A model generated the notes under the pieces. It worked only from the letters and a program-made list of their open reading frames with translations, did no database searches and had not been told where the DNA came from. A DNA stretch of 64,000 nt from Terriglobales bacterium (GTDB lineage Bacteria > Acidobacteriota > Terriglobia > Terriglobales > Acidobacteriaceae), in contig JAICWP010000010.1 of the NCBI GenBank assembly GCA_025934735.1, positions 62,001 through 126,000 of the forward strand, written 5' to 3'. The translations under genes were made by a program, and so were the position numbers. This document shows, one piece after another, positions 27,169-36,336 of the stretch; the first letter of the stretch is position 1; every line of letters begins with the position of its first letter.

Positions 27169-28840
27169 CACCTACGATGCCATCGTGATCGGCTCCGGCA
27201 TGACCGGCGGCTGGGCAGCCAAGGAACTGGGACAGAAAGGGCTCAACACGCTGGTGCTGGAAGCCGGGCGTTCCATTGATCCGGCCAAAGACTACTGCGA
27301 GCACGTGCCCACCTGGGGAGTCAAGTTTCACGGCTTGCGCGACCGCCGCAAGGAACTCAAGACCCAGCCCATTCAGCGCACCTGCTATGCCTGCGATGAG
27401 TGGGCCGCGAAGTTTTTCGTCAACGACCTGGAAAATCCCTACACCACGCCGGCGGACAAGCCGTTCAGTTTTATTCGCGGGCGGCACGTGGGTGGGCGCT
27501 CCATCATGTGGGGAAGGCAGACCTACCGCTGGAGCGATCTGGATTTTGAGGCCAACGCCCGCGAAGGCATCGGCGTGGACTGGCCCATCCGCTACGCCGA
27601 TGTCGCTCCCTGGTACGACTATGTAGAGGAGTTTGCCGGCATCAGCGGGCAGGCGGAAAACTTGCCGCAGCTGCCCGACGGCCGTTTCCTTCCCCCGATG
27701 GCGATGAACTGCGCCGAGGTGGTGGTGAAGGACGCCATCGCCAAAACCTGGCCCGGCGAGCGCCTGATGACCATCGGCCGCTGCGCCATCCTCACTCGTC
27801 CCCATAACGGGCGCATGGCCTGCCATTATTGCGGCGAGTGCCATCGCGGCTGCATATCGCGCGCCTACTTCAGCAGCCTGAATGCCACGTTGCCAGTGGC
27901 GCTGGCGACGGGCAAGGTGACCCTGCGGCCCTACAGCATCGTTCACGGCCTAAACTATGATGGTCAGACAGGACGGGTGACGGGCGTGCGCGTGATTGAC
28001 GCGCAAACCCGCCAAGCGCTGGAGTACCGCGCCAAAGTCATTTTCCTCTGCGCTTCCACGCTCGAGTCGGCGCGCATTCTGCTGAACTCCTCTACCTCAC
28101 AATTCCCTAATGGCCTGGCCAATTCCAGCGGAGAACTCGGCCATAACCTTATGGATCACGCCATGGGCAGTGGCGCTTCCGGGATGATTCCGGGCTACGA
28201 GGACAAGATTGACGTTGGCGAGCGGCCCAACGGCATCTACGTACCCCGGTTCCGAAATGTGAAAGCCAAGTCGCCGTTCCTGCGCGGCTATGGCTACCAG
28301 GGAGGAGCAGGGCGCTCAGATTGGGAACGTGGCGAAAATCTCGCCGGTTTCGGCGCCGAGTTCAAGCGTTCCTTGAAGAAGCCCGGGCCTTGGCATTTCG
28401 ACATGGGCAGCTTCTGCGAATGCTTGCCCGATCATAACAATTACGTTGAACTGGATCGCTCGCACACCGACGCCTGGGGTGTTCCGATTTTAAAGATCAA
28501 CTGCGCCTACGGACCGAATGAGAAAGCGTTGCTGCAGGACGCCGCCATCGCCGCCGCGGAAATGCTGGCCGCCGCCGGGGCGCGCGACATTCAGACCTTC
28601 GTGGAAGACAATGCACCCGGGCTGGCCATTCACGAAATGGGCACGGCCCGCATGGGGCGCGATCCCAAAACTTCCATCCTCAATGCCTACAACCAGGCGC
28701 ACGATATCAAGAACCTGTTCGTTACCGATGGGGCCTGCATGGCTTCATCATCCTGCGTCAATCCCTCCATCACTTACATGGCGCTCACTGCGCGCGCCTG
28801 CCACTATGCCGTCGAGCAGATGAAACGAGGAGAAATCTAG
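27158..28840 (+). CDS. GMC-family FAD sugar dehydrogenase, catalytic subunit 1
   Basis: ATG at 27158 gives 560 residues. The FAD-binding GSGMTGGWAAKELG lies at 12-25, GRHVGGRSIMWGRQTYRW is the GMC signature, and the catalytic His lies in HEMGTARMG with Asn in NPSITYMAL. A Cys cluster, CHYCGECHRGC, has the spacing of the Fe-S ligand motif of FAD-dependent glucose and fructose dehydrogenases. The enzyme likely oxidises a sugar or glycoside, possibly at C3, and passes electrons to a cytochrome. It has no signal peptide and probably rides out with the upstream Tat subunit. Confidence 0.9.
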   Translation: MPANTYDAIVIGSGMTGGWAAKELGQKGLNTLVLEAGRSIDPAKDYCEHVPTWGVKFHGLRDRRKELKTQPIQRTCYACDEWAAKFFVNDLENPYTTPADKPFSFIRGRHVGGRSIMWGRQTYRWSDLDFEANAREGIGVDWPIRYADVAPWYDYVEEFAGISGQAENLPQLPDGRFLPPMAMNCAEVVVKDAIAKTWPGERLMTIGRCAILTRPHNGRMACHYCGECHRGCISRAYFSSLNATLPVALATGKVTLRPYSIVHGLNYDGQTGRVTGVRVIDAQTRQALEYRAKVIFLCASTLESARILLNSSTSQFPNGLANSSGELGHNLMDHAMGSGASGMIPGYEDKIDVGERPNGIYVPRFRNVKAKSPFLRGYGYQGGAGRSDWERGENLAGFGAEFKRSLKKPGPWHFDMGSFCECLPDHNNYVELDRSHTDAWGVPILKINCAYGPNEKALLQDAAIAAAEMLAAAGARDIQTFVEDNAPGLAIHEMGTARMGRDPKTSILNAYNQAHDIKNLFVTDGACMASSSCVNPSITYMALTARACHYAVEQMKRGEI

Positions 28841-28842
28841 CC

Positions 28843-29703
28843 ATGATGAACCGCCGGGAATTTATGGGAGCAGTTTCCGCCACGGTGCTGCTGAGCCGCT
28901 TCGCCGCGTTTGCCGCCGATGAGCACAAGCTCGGCAATATTGGCTTGCAGCTCTACACCGTTCGTGACCAGATGGCCAAGGATTTCGACGGTACCATCGC
29001 CAAGGTGGCCGCCACCGGCTACAAGGAAGCGGAGTTTGCGGGTTATTTCAGCCGCACGCCGCAGCAGGTGAAGGCGGTGCTGGAGCGCAATCACATGGTC
29101 GCGCCCTCGGCCCACATCCCCATCGAGGACCTTCGCGCCAAGCTGCCGCAGGTGATCGAGGCTGCCCACGTCATCGGCCACGAATACATCGTCAATCCCT
29201 GGATCAACCAGGAAGACCGGGGTTCGCTCGACGATTGGAAGAAGATTGCCGCCTTCTTCAACGAAACCGGGCGCAAGGTTAAGGATGCCGGGCTGCAGTT
29301 CGCCCACCATAACCATGATTTCGAGTTCAAGCCCACCGGCGGACAAGTGCCTTACGATCTGCTGCTGAAGGAAACCGATCCCAACCTGGTCAAAATGGAA
29401 ATGGACCTGTACTGGATTACCGCCGCCGGCCAGGACCCGCTCAAGTACTTCAATGAATATCCCGGCCGTTATCCCATGTTGCATGTGAAGGACCGGCCCA
29501 CCAAGCTGGCCCACCCTATCTATGTCACAGAGGACGCAAAGTTCGCTCCCGTAGGCCGCGGTGTGGTTGACTTCAAGCGCGTATTCGCCCATGCCGACAA
29601 GGGCGGGGTGAGGCACTACTACGTGGAGCAGGACTACACTGAGGGCTCGCCCTTTGAGGCCATCAAGATCAGTTACGAAGACCTGCGCAAGATGCGGTTC
29701 TAG
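28843..29703 (+). CDS. Exported xylose-isomerase-like TIM barrel protein 2
   Basis: The 286-residue product starts MMNRREFMGAVSATVLL, a short Tat-like signal ending near FAAFAAD. The barrel core contains LGNIGLQLYTVRDQM, HHNHDFEF with conserved His and Glu, VKMEMDLYWITAAG and MLHVKDRP. These are the metal-ligand positions of the family. It starts only 2 nt after the GMC stop. The protein is a candidate epimerase or isomerase for the 3-keto-sugar produced by the dehydrogenase. Confidence 0.88.
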   Translation: MMNRREFMGAVSATVLLSRFAAFAADEHKLGNIGLQLYTVRDQMAKDFDGTIAKVAATGYKEAEFAGYFSRTPQQVKAVLERNHMVAPSAHIPIEDLRAKLPQVIEAAHVIGHEYIVNPWINQEDRGSLDDWKKIAAFFNETGRKVKDAGLQFAHHNHDFEFKPTGGQVPYDLLLKETDPNLVKMEMDLYWITAAGQDPLKYFNEYPGRYPMLHVKDRPTKLAHPIYVTEDAKFAPVGRGVVDFKRVFAHADKGGVRHYYVEQDYTEGSPFEAIKISYEDLRKMRF

Positions 29704-29723
29704 ATTGCGCTCAGGAGAGGCAT

Positions 29724-30674
29724 ACGAAACGCAGAGATTTTCTCACCCGAGTCGGCCAGGGCGTGGTCGCGGCAGCAGTCTCCAGCGGAGCCGGCGACCT
29801 GCTTTTTGCGGAACAAAATAAAGGCGCGAGAGCGGCCTCGCCCAAGCTGCGGCGAGTTTGTATTTCCAGTTGGAGCTTCCATAACTATTTCCCTTCCACC
29901 CGCGAGAAAGACTTCAAACTTCCCGGCGAAATGCTCAAACTGGTGGACTTTCCCGAGATGGTGGCCGACCGCTATCACGTGCACACCATGGAGTTCGTGG
30001 CGCCACATTTTGAATCCACAAGCCCCAGCTATATCAAAGAGCTCAAGTCGCGCCTGGCCAAAGCGCACTCGCGCGTGGTCAACATTCCCGTGGACATCGA
30101 CGAGTTCTCGACAGGCGGCGGCCTCTCCGATCAGAACGACGCTGTCCGCAACAAGGCCATTGAGGGCGCAAGGAAGTGGGTCGACGTGGGTCACCAGTTG
30201 GGCTGCCAATCCGTGCGTTGCGATCCCGGCAAGATGAATCCTCAGAATCTCACGCCCACAGCCGACTCCTACAAGAACATTGGCGCCTACGGCCAGCAGA
30301 AGGGAATTAAGGTCATCATCGAGAACCACGACGAGATCGGTTCCACCCATCCGGAAGTGCTGGTCAATTTATTCAACCAGGTGGGTGGCCGACGGGTGGG
30401 CGCTCTGCCCGATTTCGGCAATTTTTCCGACGAAGCCACGCGTGAACGCGGCCTGGCGCTGCTGTTTCCCTGGGCCTTTGATGTGTGCCACGCCAAGGGC
30501 TACGAGTTCGACAGTGCCGGCAAGGAAACCAAGTTCAACTTTCCCAAGTGCATGGAGATTTCTAAGAAGGCCAACTTCCATGGCGTTTACTCCATCGAGT
30601 TCGAAGGCCCCAACAGCTACGATCCCTATGACGGGGTGCAGAAGGTGGTCAACGAGCTCGTGATGTATCTGTAG
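29724..30674 (+). CDS. Tat-exported xylose-isomerase-like TIM barrel protein 3 (apparent ACG start)
   Basis: The Tat signal KRRDFLTRVGQGVVAAAV is encoded in frame, but no ATG, GTG or TTG precedes it. The codon before Lys is ACG at 29724, with AGGAG 6 nt upstream, so ACG (or a recent ATG-to-ACG change) is the likely start, giving 316 residues. A GTG start at 29763 would remove the whole signal. The body shows the family pattern: HTMEFVAPHFES, GVKVIIENHDEIGSTHPEV-like metal site, LPDFGNFSD and YSIEFEGP. It lies in the same operon as its neighbours. Confidence 0.82.
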   Translation, partial: TKRRDFLTRVGQGVVAAAVSSGAGDLLFAEQNKGARAASPKLRRVCISSWSFHNYFPSTREKDFKLPGEMLKLVDFPEMVADRYHVHTMEFVAPHFESTSPSYIKELKSRLAKAHSRVVNIPVDIDEFSTGGGLSDQNDAVRNKAIEGARKWVDVGHQLGCQSVRCDPGKMNPQNLTPTADSYKNIGAYGQQKGIKVIIENHDEIGSTHPEVLVNLFNQVGGRRVGALPDFGNFSDEATRERGLALLFPWAFDVCHAKGYEFDSAGKETKFNFPKCMEISKKANFHGVYSIEFEGPNSYDPYDGVQKVVNELVMYL

Positions 30675-30749
30675 GGGCCATGCTTCTGCCATGATAAATC
30701 GAAGTTGTAGCACGGGCTTCGGCCCCCGACATTCGCCCCAGGTCACTTC

Positions 30750-32453
30750 ATGCTCCAGGTAATTCGCTCACCCAAGGTTTACGACGTCTGCATCATCGGT
30801 TCTGGCGCCGCCGGCGGCACCGCCGCCAAAATTCTCACCGAGGGCGGCCTCAACGTGGTCCTGCTGGAAGCCGGACCACCGGTGGTCCCCGCTCGCGATT
30901 TCAAAGAGCACATGTGGCCCTACGACCTGCCCCATCGCGGCGAGGGGGTGGGCGGCAAACATCGCGACGGTATTGAATCGGTAAACGACGAGTTCCTCGC
31001 GCCCAACGGCTTCTGGAACATTGAAGGCGAGCCCTACACCAGCGCTCCCGGCTCCACCTTCTATTGGTTCCGTTCGCGCATTGTGGGCGGGCGCACCAAC
31101 CATTGGGGCCGAATCGCCCTGCGTTTTGCTCCCGTGGATTTCAAGGCCCGCTCCCACGATGGCATGGGCGACGACTGGCCCATCACTTATGAAGATGTGG
31201 CTCCCTACTATGACAAGGTGGAGTCCTACATCGGCGTGTTCGGCACCAAGGAGAACATTCCCAGCGCGCCTGATGGCGTCTTCCTGCCGCCTCCCAAGCC
31301 GCGCTGCACGGAAGTGTTCATCAAGCGGGCCTGCGACAAGATTGGCGTAACCTGCGTTCCCTCGCGCCTGGCTATCATCACCAAGCCGCACAACGGGCGT
31401 GCTGCCTGCCACTACTGCGGCCAATGCGGCCGAGGCTGCATTCCCGCCTCCAACTTCAGTTCCAGCCAGGTGATGATTCCGCCGGCGCAGAAAACCGGTC
31501 GCCTCACCATGATCACCGAAGCCATGGCGCGCGAACTGATGGTGGGCAAATCGGGCAAGGTGGAGGCGGTTTCCTACATTGATAAGAAGACGCGTACCGA
31601 GCAGCAGGTGCGCGCCCGCGCCGTGGTGCTGGGCGCCAGTGCCTGCGAATCCGCCCGCCTGCTGCTCAACTCTCGCTCGCCGCTGTTTCCGGATGGCCTG
31701 GCCAACGGCTCCGGCGTGGTCGGCCGCTACCTGACGGACAGCGTGGGCAGCAACGGCGCCGGCTACTTCCCGCAATTGGCCAAGATTCCGCCGCACAACC
31801 ACGATGGCGTAGGCGGAATGCACTTGTATATGCCGTGGTGGAAGTACGACCGCAAAAACGAGTTTCTGCGCGGCTACCACATTGAGTTCGGCGGCGGCCG
31901 CTTTATGCCGTCGGTTGGAGAATTCGATGACGTTTGCGAGCAGTTCGAGGGCTACGGCGCCAGCCTGAAGAAAAAATGCCGCGACAGCTACGGGACTACC
32001 ATCGGCTTCGCCGGCCGCGGCGAGATGATTCCCAATCCCGACTGCTACTGCGAAATTGACCCCAACCAGGTGGACGAGTGGGGCATTCCCGTGCTGCGCT
32101 TCCACTGGAAGTGGGGCGACAACGAGCTGGCCATGGCGGAGGACATGCAGAACACCTTCCGGCAAATCGTGGAGGCCGCTGGGGGAACCTATCTGGAATC
32201 GCGTCTTCCGGAGAGCCACATCTCCAACGGCGGCGAGATCATCCACGAACTGGGGGTGGTGCGCATGGGCTCAGACCCGCGCAAGTCGGCGCTCAACGGC
32301 TATAGCCAGGCGCACGAGGTCAAAAACCTTTTCGTCACCGATGCCGCATCCTTCGTGAGCAATGCCGACAAGAACCCGACGCTGACCATCATGGCGCTGT
32401 GCTGGCGCGCCTCCGAGTACTTGCTGAGCGAGGCCAAGAAGGGAAACATCTGA
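30750..32453 (+). CDS. GMC-family FAD sugar dehydrogenase, catalytic subunit 2
   Basis: A 567-residue paralogue of the GMC protein at 27158. FAD-binding GSGAAGGTAAKIL lies at 17-29, RIVGGRTNHWGRIALRF is the signature, the Cys cluster is CHYCGQCGRGC, and HELGVVRMG with NPTLTIMAL supply the active site. There is no signal peptide. The stop TGA overlaps the ATG of the next gene by one base, so export with that Tat subunit is likely. Sequence differences from copy 1 suggest a different substrate. Confidence 0.9.
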   Translation: MLQVIRSPKVYDVCIIGSGAAGGTAAKILTEGGLNVVLLEAGPPVVPARDFKEHMWPYDLPHRGEGVGGKHRDGIESVNDEFLAPNGFWNIEGEPYTSAPGSTFYWFRSRIVGGRTNHWGRIALRFAPVDFKARSHDGMGDDWPITYEDVAPYYDKVESYIGVFGTKENIPSAPDGVFLPPPKPRCTEVFIKRACDKIGVTCVPSRLAIITKPHNGRAACHYCGQCGRGCIPASNFSSSQVMIPPAQKTGRLTMITEAMARELMVGKSGKVEAVSYIDKKTRTEQQVRARAVVLGASACESARLLLNSRSPLFPDGLANGSGVVGRYLTDSVGSNGAGYFPQLAKIPPHNHDGVGGMHLYMPWWKYDRKNEFLRGYHIEFGGGRFMPSVGEFDDVCEQFEGYGASLKKKCRDSYGTTIGFAGRGEMIPNPDCYCEIDPNQVDEWGIPVLRFHWKWGDNELAMAEDMQNTFRQIVEAAGGTYLESRLPESHISNGGEIIHELGVVRMGSDPRKSALNGYSQAHEVKNLFVTDAASFVSNADKNPTLTIMALCWRASEYLLSEAKKGNI

Positions 32454-33043
32454 TGTCCGATTCCATCACTCGACGCGACATTCTGAAGACCCTGGGCGTG
32501 GGCGTAGTCGCCGGTTCCGTGCTCAAGGTGATCCCGGCGCAGGCGGCGGAATACGCGCACCGCATGGTGCAGCAGGAAAAGGCCGCTTCCGGCGCTCATC
32601 ACCCCAAGTTCTTCCCAGCGCACCAGTACGCCACCTTGCGCAACCTGTGCCAGACCATCATCCCGCCCGACGACCACTCCGGCGGCGCCATCGAGGCGGG
32701 CGCGCCCGAGTTCATTGACCTGCTCACCAGCGAGAACACCGATTACCAGCTCACCCTGGGTGGCGGCCTGATGTGGCTGGATTCCACTTGCGCCGACCGC
32801 TACGGCAAGGCTTACCTTGACTGCGCTCCGGCGCAGCAGAAGGAAGTCCTCGATCTGATTGCCTACAGCGCCAACGGTGTGAAGGAAACTCGCCTCAGCC
32901 AGGGCACAAACTTCTTCGCCCTGCTGCGCAAGATGACCTGCGACGGCTTTTTTACCAGCGAAATCGGCATCAAGGACCTGCAGTACATCGGCAATACTTT
33001 TCGCCGCGATTTTCCCGGCTGTCCACCCCCGCCCGAATCGTAG
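32453..33043 (+). CDS. Tat-signal small subunit of GMC sugar dehydrogenase 2
   Basis: A 196-residue protein of the gluconate 2-dehydrogenase subunit 3 family. The Tat signal is TRRDILKTLGVGVVAG, ending near AQAAEYA. The body holds YATLRNLCQTIIPPDDHSGGAIEAGAPEFIDLL and FFALLRKMTCDGFFTSEIG. Here the small subunit follows its GMC partner, the reverse of the order in pair 1. It should anchor and export the catalytic subunit. Confidence 0.88.
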   Translation: MSDSITRRDILKTLGVGVVAGSVLKVIPAQAAEYAHRMVQQEKAASGAHHPKFFPAHQYATLRNLCQTIIPPDDHSGGAIEAGAPEFIDLLTSENTDYQLTLGGGLMWLDSTCADRYGKAYLDCAPAQQKEVLDLIAYSANGVKETRLSQGTNFFALLRKMTCDGFFTSEIGIKDLQYIGNTFRRDFPGCPPPPES

Positions 33044-33089
33044 TGATAGAGATATTGCTGGGGACGTCTCAAAACTTGGGAGCTGACCT

Positions 33090-34247
33090 ATGAGCGACAA
33101 CAACTGGCGTTCCAATCGCCGCGAATTTCTAACCGCCACCGGCGGCCTAGTGGCAGCCACCCTGGCCGCGGCGGAACCTCTCTCCGCGCTGGCTGCTTCT
33201 CCGGGAAGCGGTCTGCCTGCTGCTCCCCAGCCCAGCCCCGGGCAGGGCTCAAGTGCTAACGCGCCTCGCAAGCTGCTGATCGGCGTCTTCGATCCCGTTT
33301 ACAACACTCTCAGTCTCGACCAGATGCTGGAGAAGATCAGCGCCTTGCGCCTGGAGGCGGTGGAGATCGGCACCGGCGGCTATCCCGGCGCCAGCCATTG
33401 CCCAGTGCAGGAACTACTGGCTGATGCCGCCAAGGCGCGCGCCTGGAAGAAGAAGTTTGAAGACCGCAACATCCAGGTGGCCGCCTTCAGCTGCCACGGC
33501 AACCCGGTTCACCCGGACGCCAAAATCGCCGCCCGTGAAGCCCAGATTTTCCGCAACACCGTGCTGCTCGCCGAGCGTCTGGAAGTGCCCGTCATTGTGG
33601 GTTTCTCTGGCTGTCCCGGCGGCAGCCCCACGGACACCATGCCCAACTGGGCCACCTATCGCTGGCCTCCCGAATATGCGCAGATTCTCGACTGGCAGTG
33701 GAAGGAGAGAATCATCCCCTACTGGAAAGAGGCTGCCAGATTCGCGCGCGAGCACAACGTGCACAAGCTGGCTTTCGAAATGCACCCTGGCTTTTGCGTT
33801 TACAATCCGAAAACCCTGATGCGCCTGCGGGAAGCGGTGGGCGAGGAGATCGGAGCCAACTGCGACCTAAGCCATTTGTTTTGGCAGGAGTGCGACCCGG
33901 TGGAGGTCATTCATTTCCTGGGCAAGCAGGGCGCCATCTATCACGCCCACATGAAAGACACGGTCCTGTTCAAAGACAACATTGAAAGATATGGCGTGCT
34001 CAACTTTGCCTTTGAGCCCAAGGACATACCCAGTGCGTCCGCCATCTTCCGCGCTGTCGGTTACGGGCACGGCGCAAACCTGTGGAAGGACGTGATGCGC
34101 GCCTACATGGAAGTGGGCTATGACGGCATTCTCAGCATTGAGAACGAGGATCCCATCCTGCCCGGCGAGGTAGGCGTGGAGCGAGCCGCCTATGTGCTGC
34201 AGAATGTTCGCGAGGAACTGCTGAATTCCAACTCCGGCGCTGCTTAA
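33090..34247 (+). CDS. Tat-exported xylose-isomerase-like TIM barrel protein 4
   Basis: A 385-residue protein with a Tat signal (NRREFLTATGGLVAATLA) followed by a Pro/Ser-rich linker to about residue 60. The barrel includes AVEIGTGGYPG, FSCHGNPVHP, KLAFEMHPGFCVYNP, NCDLSHLFWQECD, HAHMKDT and GILSIENEDP, which give the expected Glu, Asp, His and Glu metal ligands. It is the largest of the four and resembles IolE/YcjR-type epimerases. It ends the sugar-oxidation cluster. Confidence 0.87.
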   Translation: MSDNNWRSNRREFLTATGGLVAATLAAAEPLSALAASPGSGLPAAPQPSPGQGSSANAPRKLLIGVFDPVYNTLSLDQMLEKISALRLEAVEIGTGGYPGASHCPVQELLADAAKARAWKKKFEDRNIQVAAFSCHGNPVHPDAKIAAREAQIFRNTVLLAERLEVPVIVGFSGCPGGSPTDTMPNWATYRWPPEYAQILDWQWKERIIPYWKEAARFAREHNVHKLAFEMHPGFCVYNPKTLMRLREAVGEEIGANCDLSHLFWQECDPVEVIHFLGKQGAIYHAHMKDTVLFKDNIERYGVLNFAFEPKDIPSASAIFRAVGYGHGANLWKDVMRAYMEVGYDGILSIENEDPILPGEVGVERAAYVLQNVREELLNSNSGAA

Positions 34248-34462
34248 GCGCCTGCGAAAAGGTAACTGTTGCGTTTTGCAACGTGCGCCTGGGGGCGTGT
34301 CAAATGGCTGTCAAGCTCCCCGTGTATCCCTTTCGTTACCTCGGTGCGCGACTTTTTCGCGACGGTGTGACCTTCATCACTGCCTCTTCCTCGATTGCCC
34401 GGTACAGTACCTGCAATCATTACGGCTACGCCGCAAAATTACCATGCATACGGGGAAGTGTG

Positions 34463-34855
34463 ATGGACATGCAACGCAAGACGATCTTGATTGTGGATGA
34501 CGATGAGCAGGTGCTGATTGAACTGGAGCGTCTGCTGGAAGACCAGGGCTACAACACCACTACCGCCTGGAGCGGCCGTCAGGCACTGGAGTTTCTGCGG
34601 TCTACATCGTTCGATTTTGTTCTGCTGGATGGGGATCTTCCTGACCTGACCCGCGATGAACTGGTGCGGCAGGCGCAGCCGTGTTCCAAGGCATACTGGA
34701 TCGTGCTGCAGCCGCAAACCCGCTTCCGCCCGGAATCAGCTTCTGCCAATTCCGTCTGCAAGTGGGAGCACGGCGCCATTCTCTCCAAGCTCCGCGAATG
34801 CCTTTCCGGGCGCGAGCACATCACCGCCGGAAAGCGTACCGGGAATGTGGCCTGA
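34463..34855 (+). CDS. Stand-alone response-regulator receiver domain
   Basis: ATG at 34463 gives 130 residues. The acidic pocket is IVDDDE (Asp12-Asp13), the phospho-acceptor Asp56 is in LLDGDLPD and the conserved Lys is probably Lys100. The usual Ser or Thr switch residue after strand 4 appears to be Gln83. There is no output domain. No histidine kinase is adjacent, so partner and target are unknown. The frame is open upstream to 34283 but without plausible coding content. Confidence 0.8.
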   Translation: MDMQRKTILIVDDDEQVLIELERLLEDQGYNTTTAWSGRQALEFLRSTSFDFVLLDGDLPDLTRDELVRQAQPCSKAYWIVLQPQTRFRPESASANSVCKWEHGAILSKLRECLSGREHITAGKRTGNVA

Positions 34856-34946
34856 CCTTTCGGGCTGACAATAGATGAGGACCGCAGAAGGGAAGACGAG
34901 TATCGCCTGATCTTCTCCGGCCAGTTTGCCCGCAATACCAGCCAGC

Positions 34947-35168
34947 TCAGGAATTCACGTCATTGAGGAAGGACGAGAGATCACCCTTGTCTTCCTGACG
35001 GGAGGTGGAAGGAATCACCGTAACATTGCCGCCGCCGGCGCCGGCGCCCGCTGCCGCCGCTTGCTCCGCGCCCAGCATCGGCGCAACCACGCGCAGTGCC
35101 TCGATTTCCACGCGCAATTGCTGCATGCGCGCTTCCTTCTGCTTCAGCACTTCTTCCAGGTTTCTCAT
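34947..35168 (-). CDS. Small coiled-coil protein
   Basis: The 73-residue product starts MRNLEEVLKQKEARMQQLRVEIEALRVVA, a heptad-like amphipathic helix, followed by an Ala/Gly linker and an acidic SSFLNDVNS tail. A GGGATAACC leader precedes the ATG. Similar short coiled-coil proteins exist in Acidobacteriota genomes, as far as I recall, but no function is known. Confidence 0.6.
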   Translation of the reverse strand: MRNLEEVLKQKEARMQQLRVEIEALRVVAPMLGAEQAAAAGAGAGGGNVTVIPSTSRQEDKGDLSSFLNDVNS

Positions 35169-35449
35169 GGTTATCCCCGCTTGCTAATGGAAGTGCAAGG
35201 CGACAGGCCTAAGCGGCCGCTGTCATCAGGAGAGTAAACATCACCCCCACCCTCAGCCAGATAACCAAAGGCATTGGCCCTGCGCCCCCTCGTCTGCTCG
35301 CCGCCGCAACCCATTGCAGGGTCTGAGTTTGATTGTTTTTCCGCTTCCTTTTACCATACGCCCGCGACTGTGCCGCGGATTCTTTGCGTCGTCTCCTAGA
35401 CCAATGGGATGGACCACGGACAGCCGCCGCAAGGCATCCAGGAATCCCT

Positions 35450-36295
35450 TTGATCTCGCCCAATTACCATTCTGCCGCGTTCAGCCTGGCTACCATCTTG
35501 TGCTGGGGAAGCGCCGACTTCCTCGGCGGCCTGGCCGCCAAAACCGCCGATTCTTTTCTGGTAACCGCCCTGGCCCATGCCAGCGGATTTGCCGTGATGG
35601 CCTCCCTGGCGCTGCTGGCTCATGCGCCTTTTCCCGCCACTGGCCCCATGCTCTGGGCTTTGGCGGCGGGCGCGTGCGGGGGAGTGGCCCTGGCCATCTT
35701 TTACCGAGCCTTGGCCTCGGGCCACATGGGTTTGAATGCGCCGGTGGCGGCCCTGCTGGCGGCAGCCATCCCGGTGGCCTTCGCCTTTAGCGTAGAAGGT
35801 ATCCCTCATCTGGTTCAGATTGCGGGATTTGTGCTTGCCGGCTTGGGCATCTGGTTCATCTCCAAACCGGACCACATCACCGGTCGCCCCCGAGGGCTGG
35901 GCCTGGCCCTGTTAGCGGGATTCGGTTTTGCCGGTTTCTTCCTGTGCATCAACCAGACCGGCAACAGTTCCGCACTATGGGGCGCGGCGCTCTCCCGCTG
36001 TCTCGCCTTTTTGATGGTTTCGGCCATCCTGGTGACGAAGTGGTCGCGAGGCGCCGTGGTCAAGCGCTTTGCCTGGCTGGGACTGGTGGCAGGGGTCCTG
36101 GACGTGAGCGGAACCGCATTTTTCATCCGGGCTGATCAGACCGGGCGGTTGGATGTTTCCGTTGTTCTCTGTTCCCTGTATCCCATGATCACGGTTCTGC
36201 TTGCCATGTGTTTCCTGAAGGAACGCTTCACCCGGCTGAAGCTGGCGGGAATCGCGGCGGCGTTGGCGGCCGTGCCGCTGATTGTGCTGAGATAG
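35450..36295 (+). CDS. EamA/DMT-family transporter
   Basis: About ten hydrophobic helices over 281 residues, in two repeated halves, fit the drug/metabolite transporter family. The likely start is TTG at 35450, with CCAGGA about 8 nt upstream, because helix 1 begins right after it. An in-frame ATG lies at 35333, but that extension is Arg-rich and unlike the family. Conserved features are CWGSADFLGG in helix 1, GGVALAIFYRALASG, NAPVAALLAAAIPV and, near the end, YPMITVLLAMCFLKERF. The substrate is unknown. Confidence 0.82.
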   Translation: MISPNYHSAAFSLATILCWGSADFLGGLAAKTADSFLVTALAHASGFAVMASLALLAHAPFPATGPMLWALAAGACGGVALAIFYRALASGHMGLNAPVAALLAAAIPVAFAFSVEGIPHLVQIAGFVLAGLGIWFISKPDHITGRPRGLGLALLAGFGFAGFFLCINQTGNSSALWGAALSRCLAFLMVSAILVTKWSRGAVVKRFAWLGLVAGVLDVSGTAFFIRADQTGRLDVSVVLCSLYPMITVLLAMCFLKERFTRLKLAGIAAALAAVPLIVLR

Positions 36296-36336
36296 GACAG
36301 GTTTCAAGCAAACTACCGACTGCCTTCTACCAACTG

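Noticed and set aside
30768-32246. 492-codon minus-strand frame across GMC gene 2
   Set aside because: It is antisense to a conserved GMC dehydrogenase and shows repetitive Ala/Gly/His composition typical of shadow frames.
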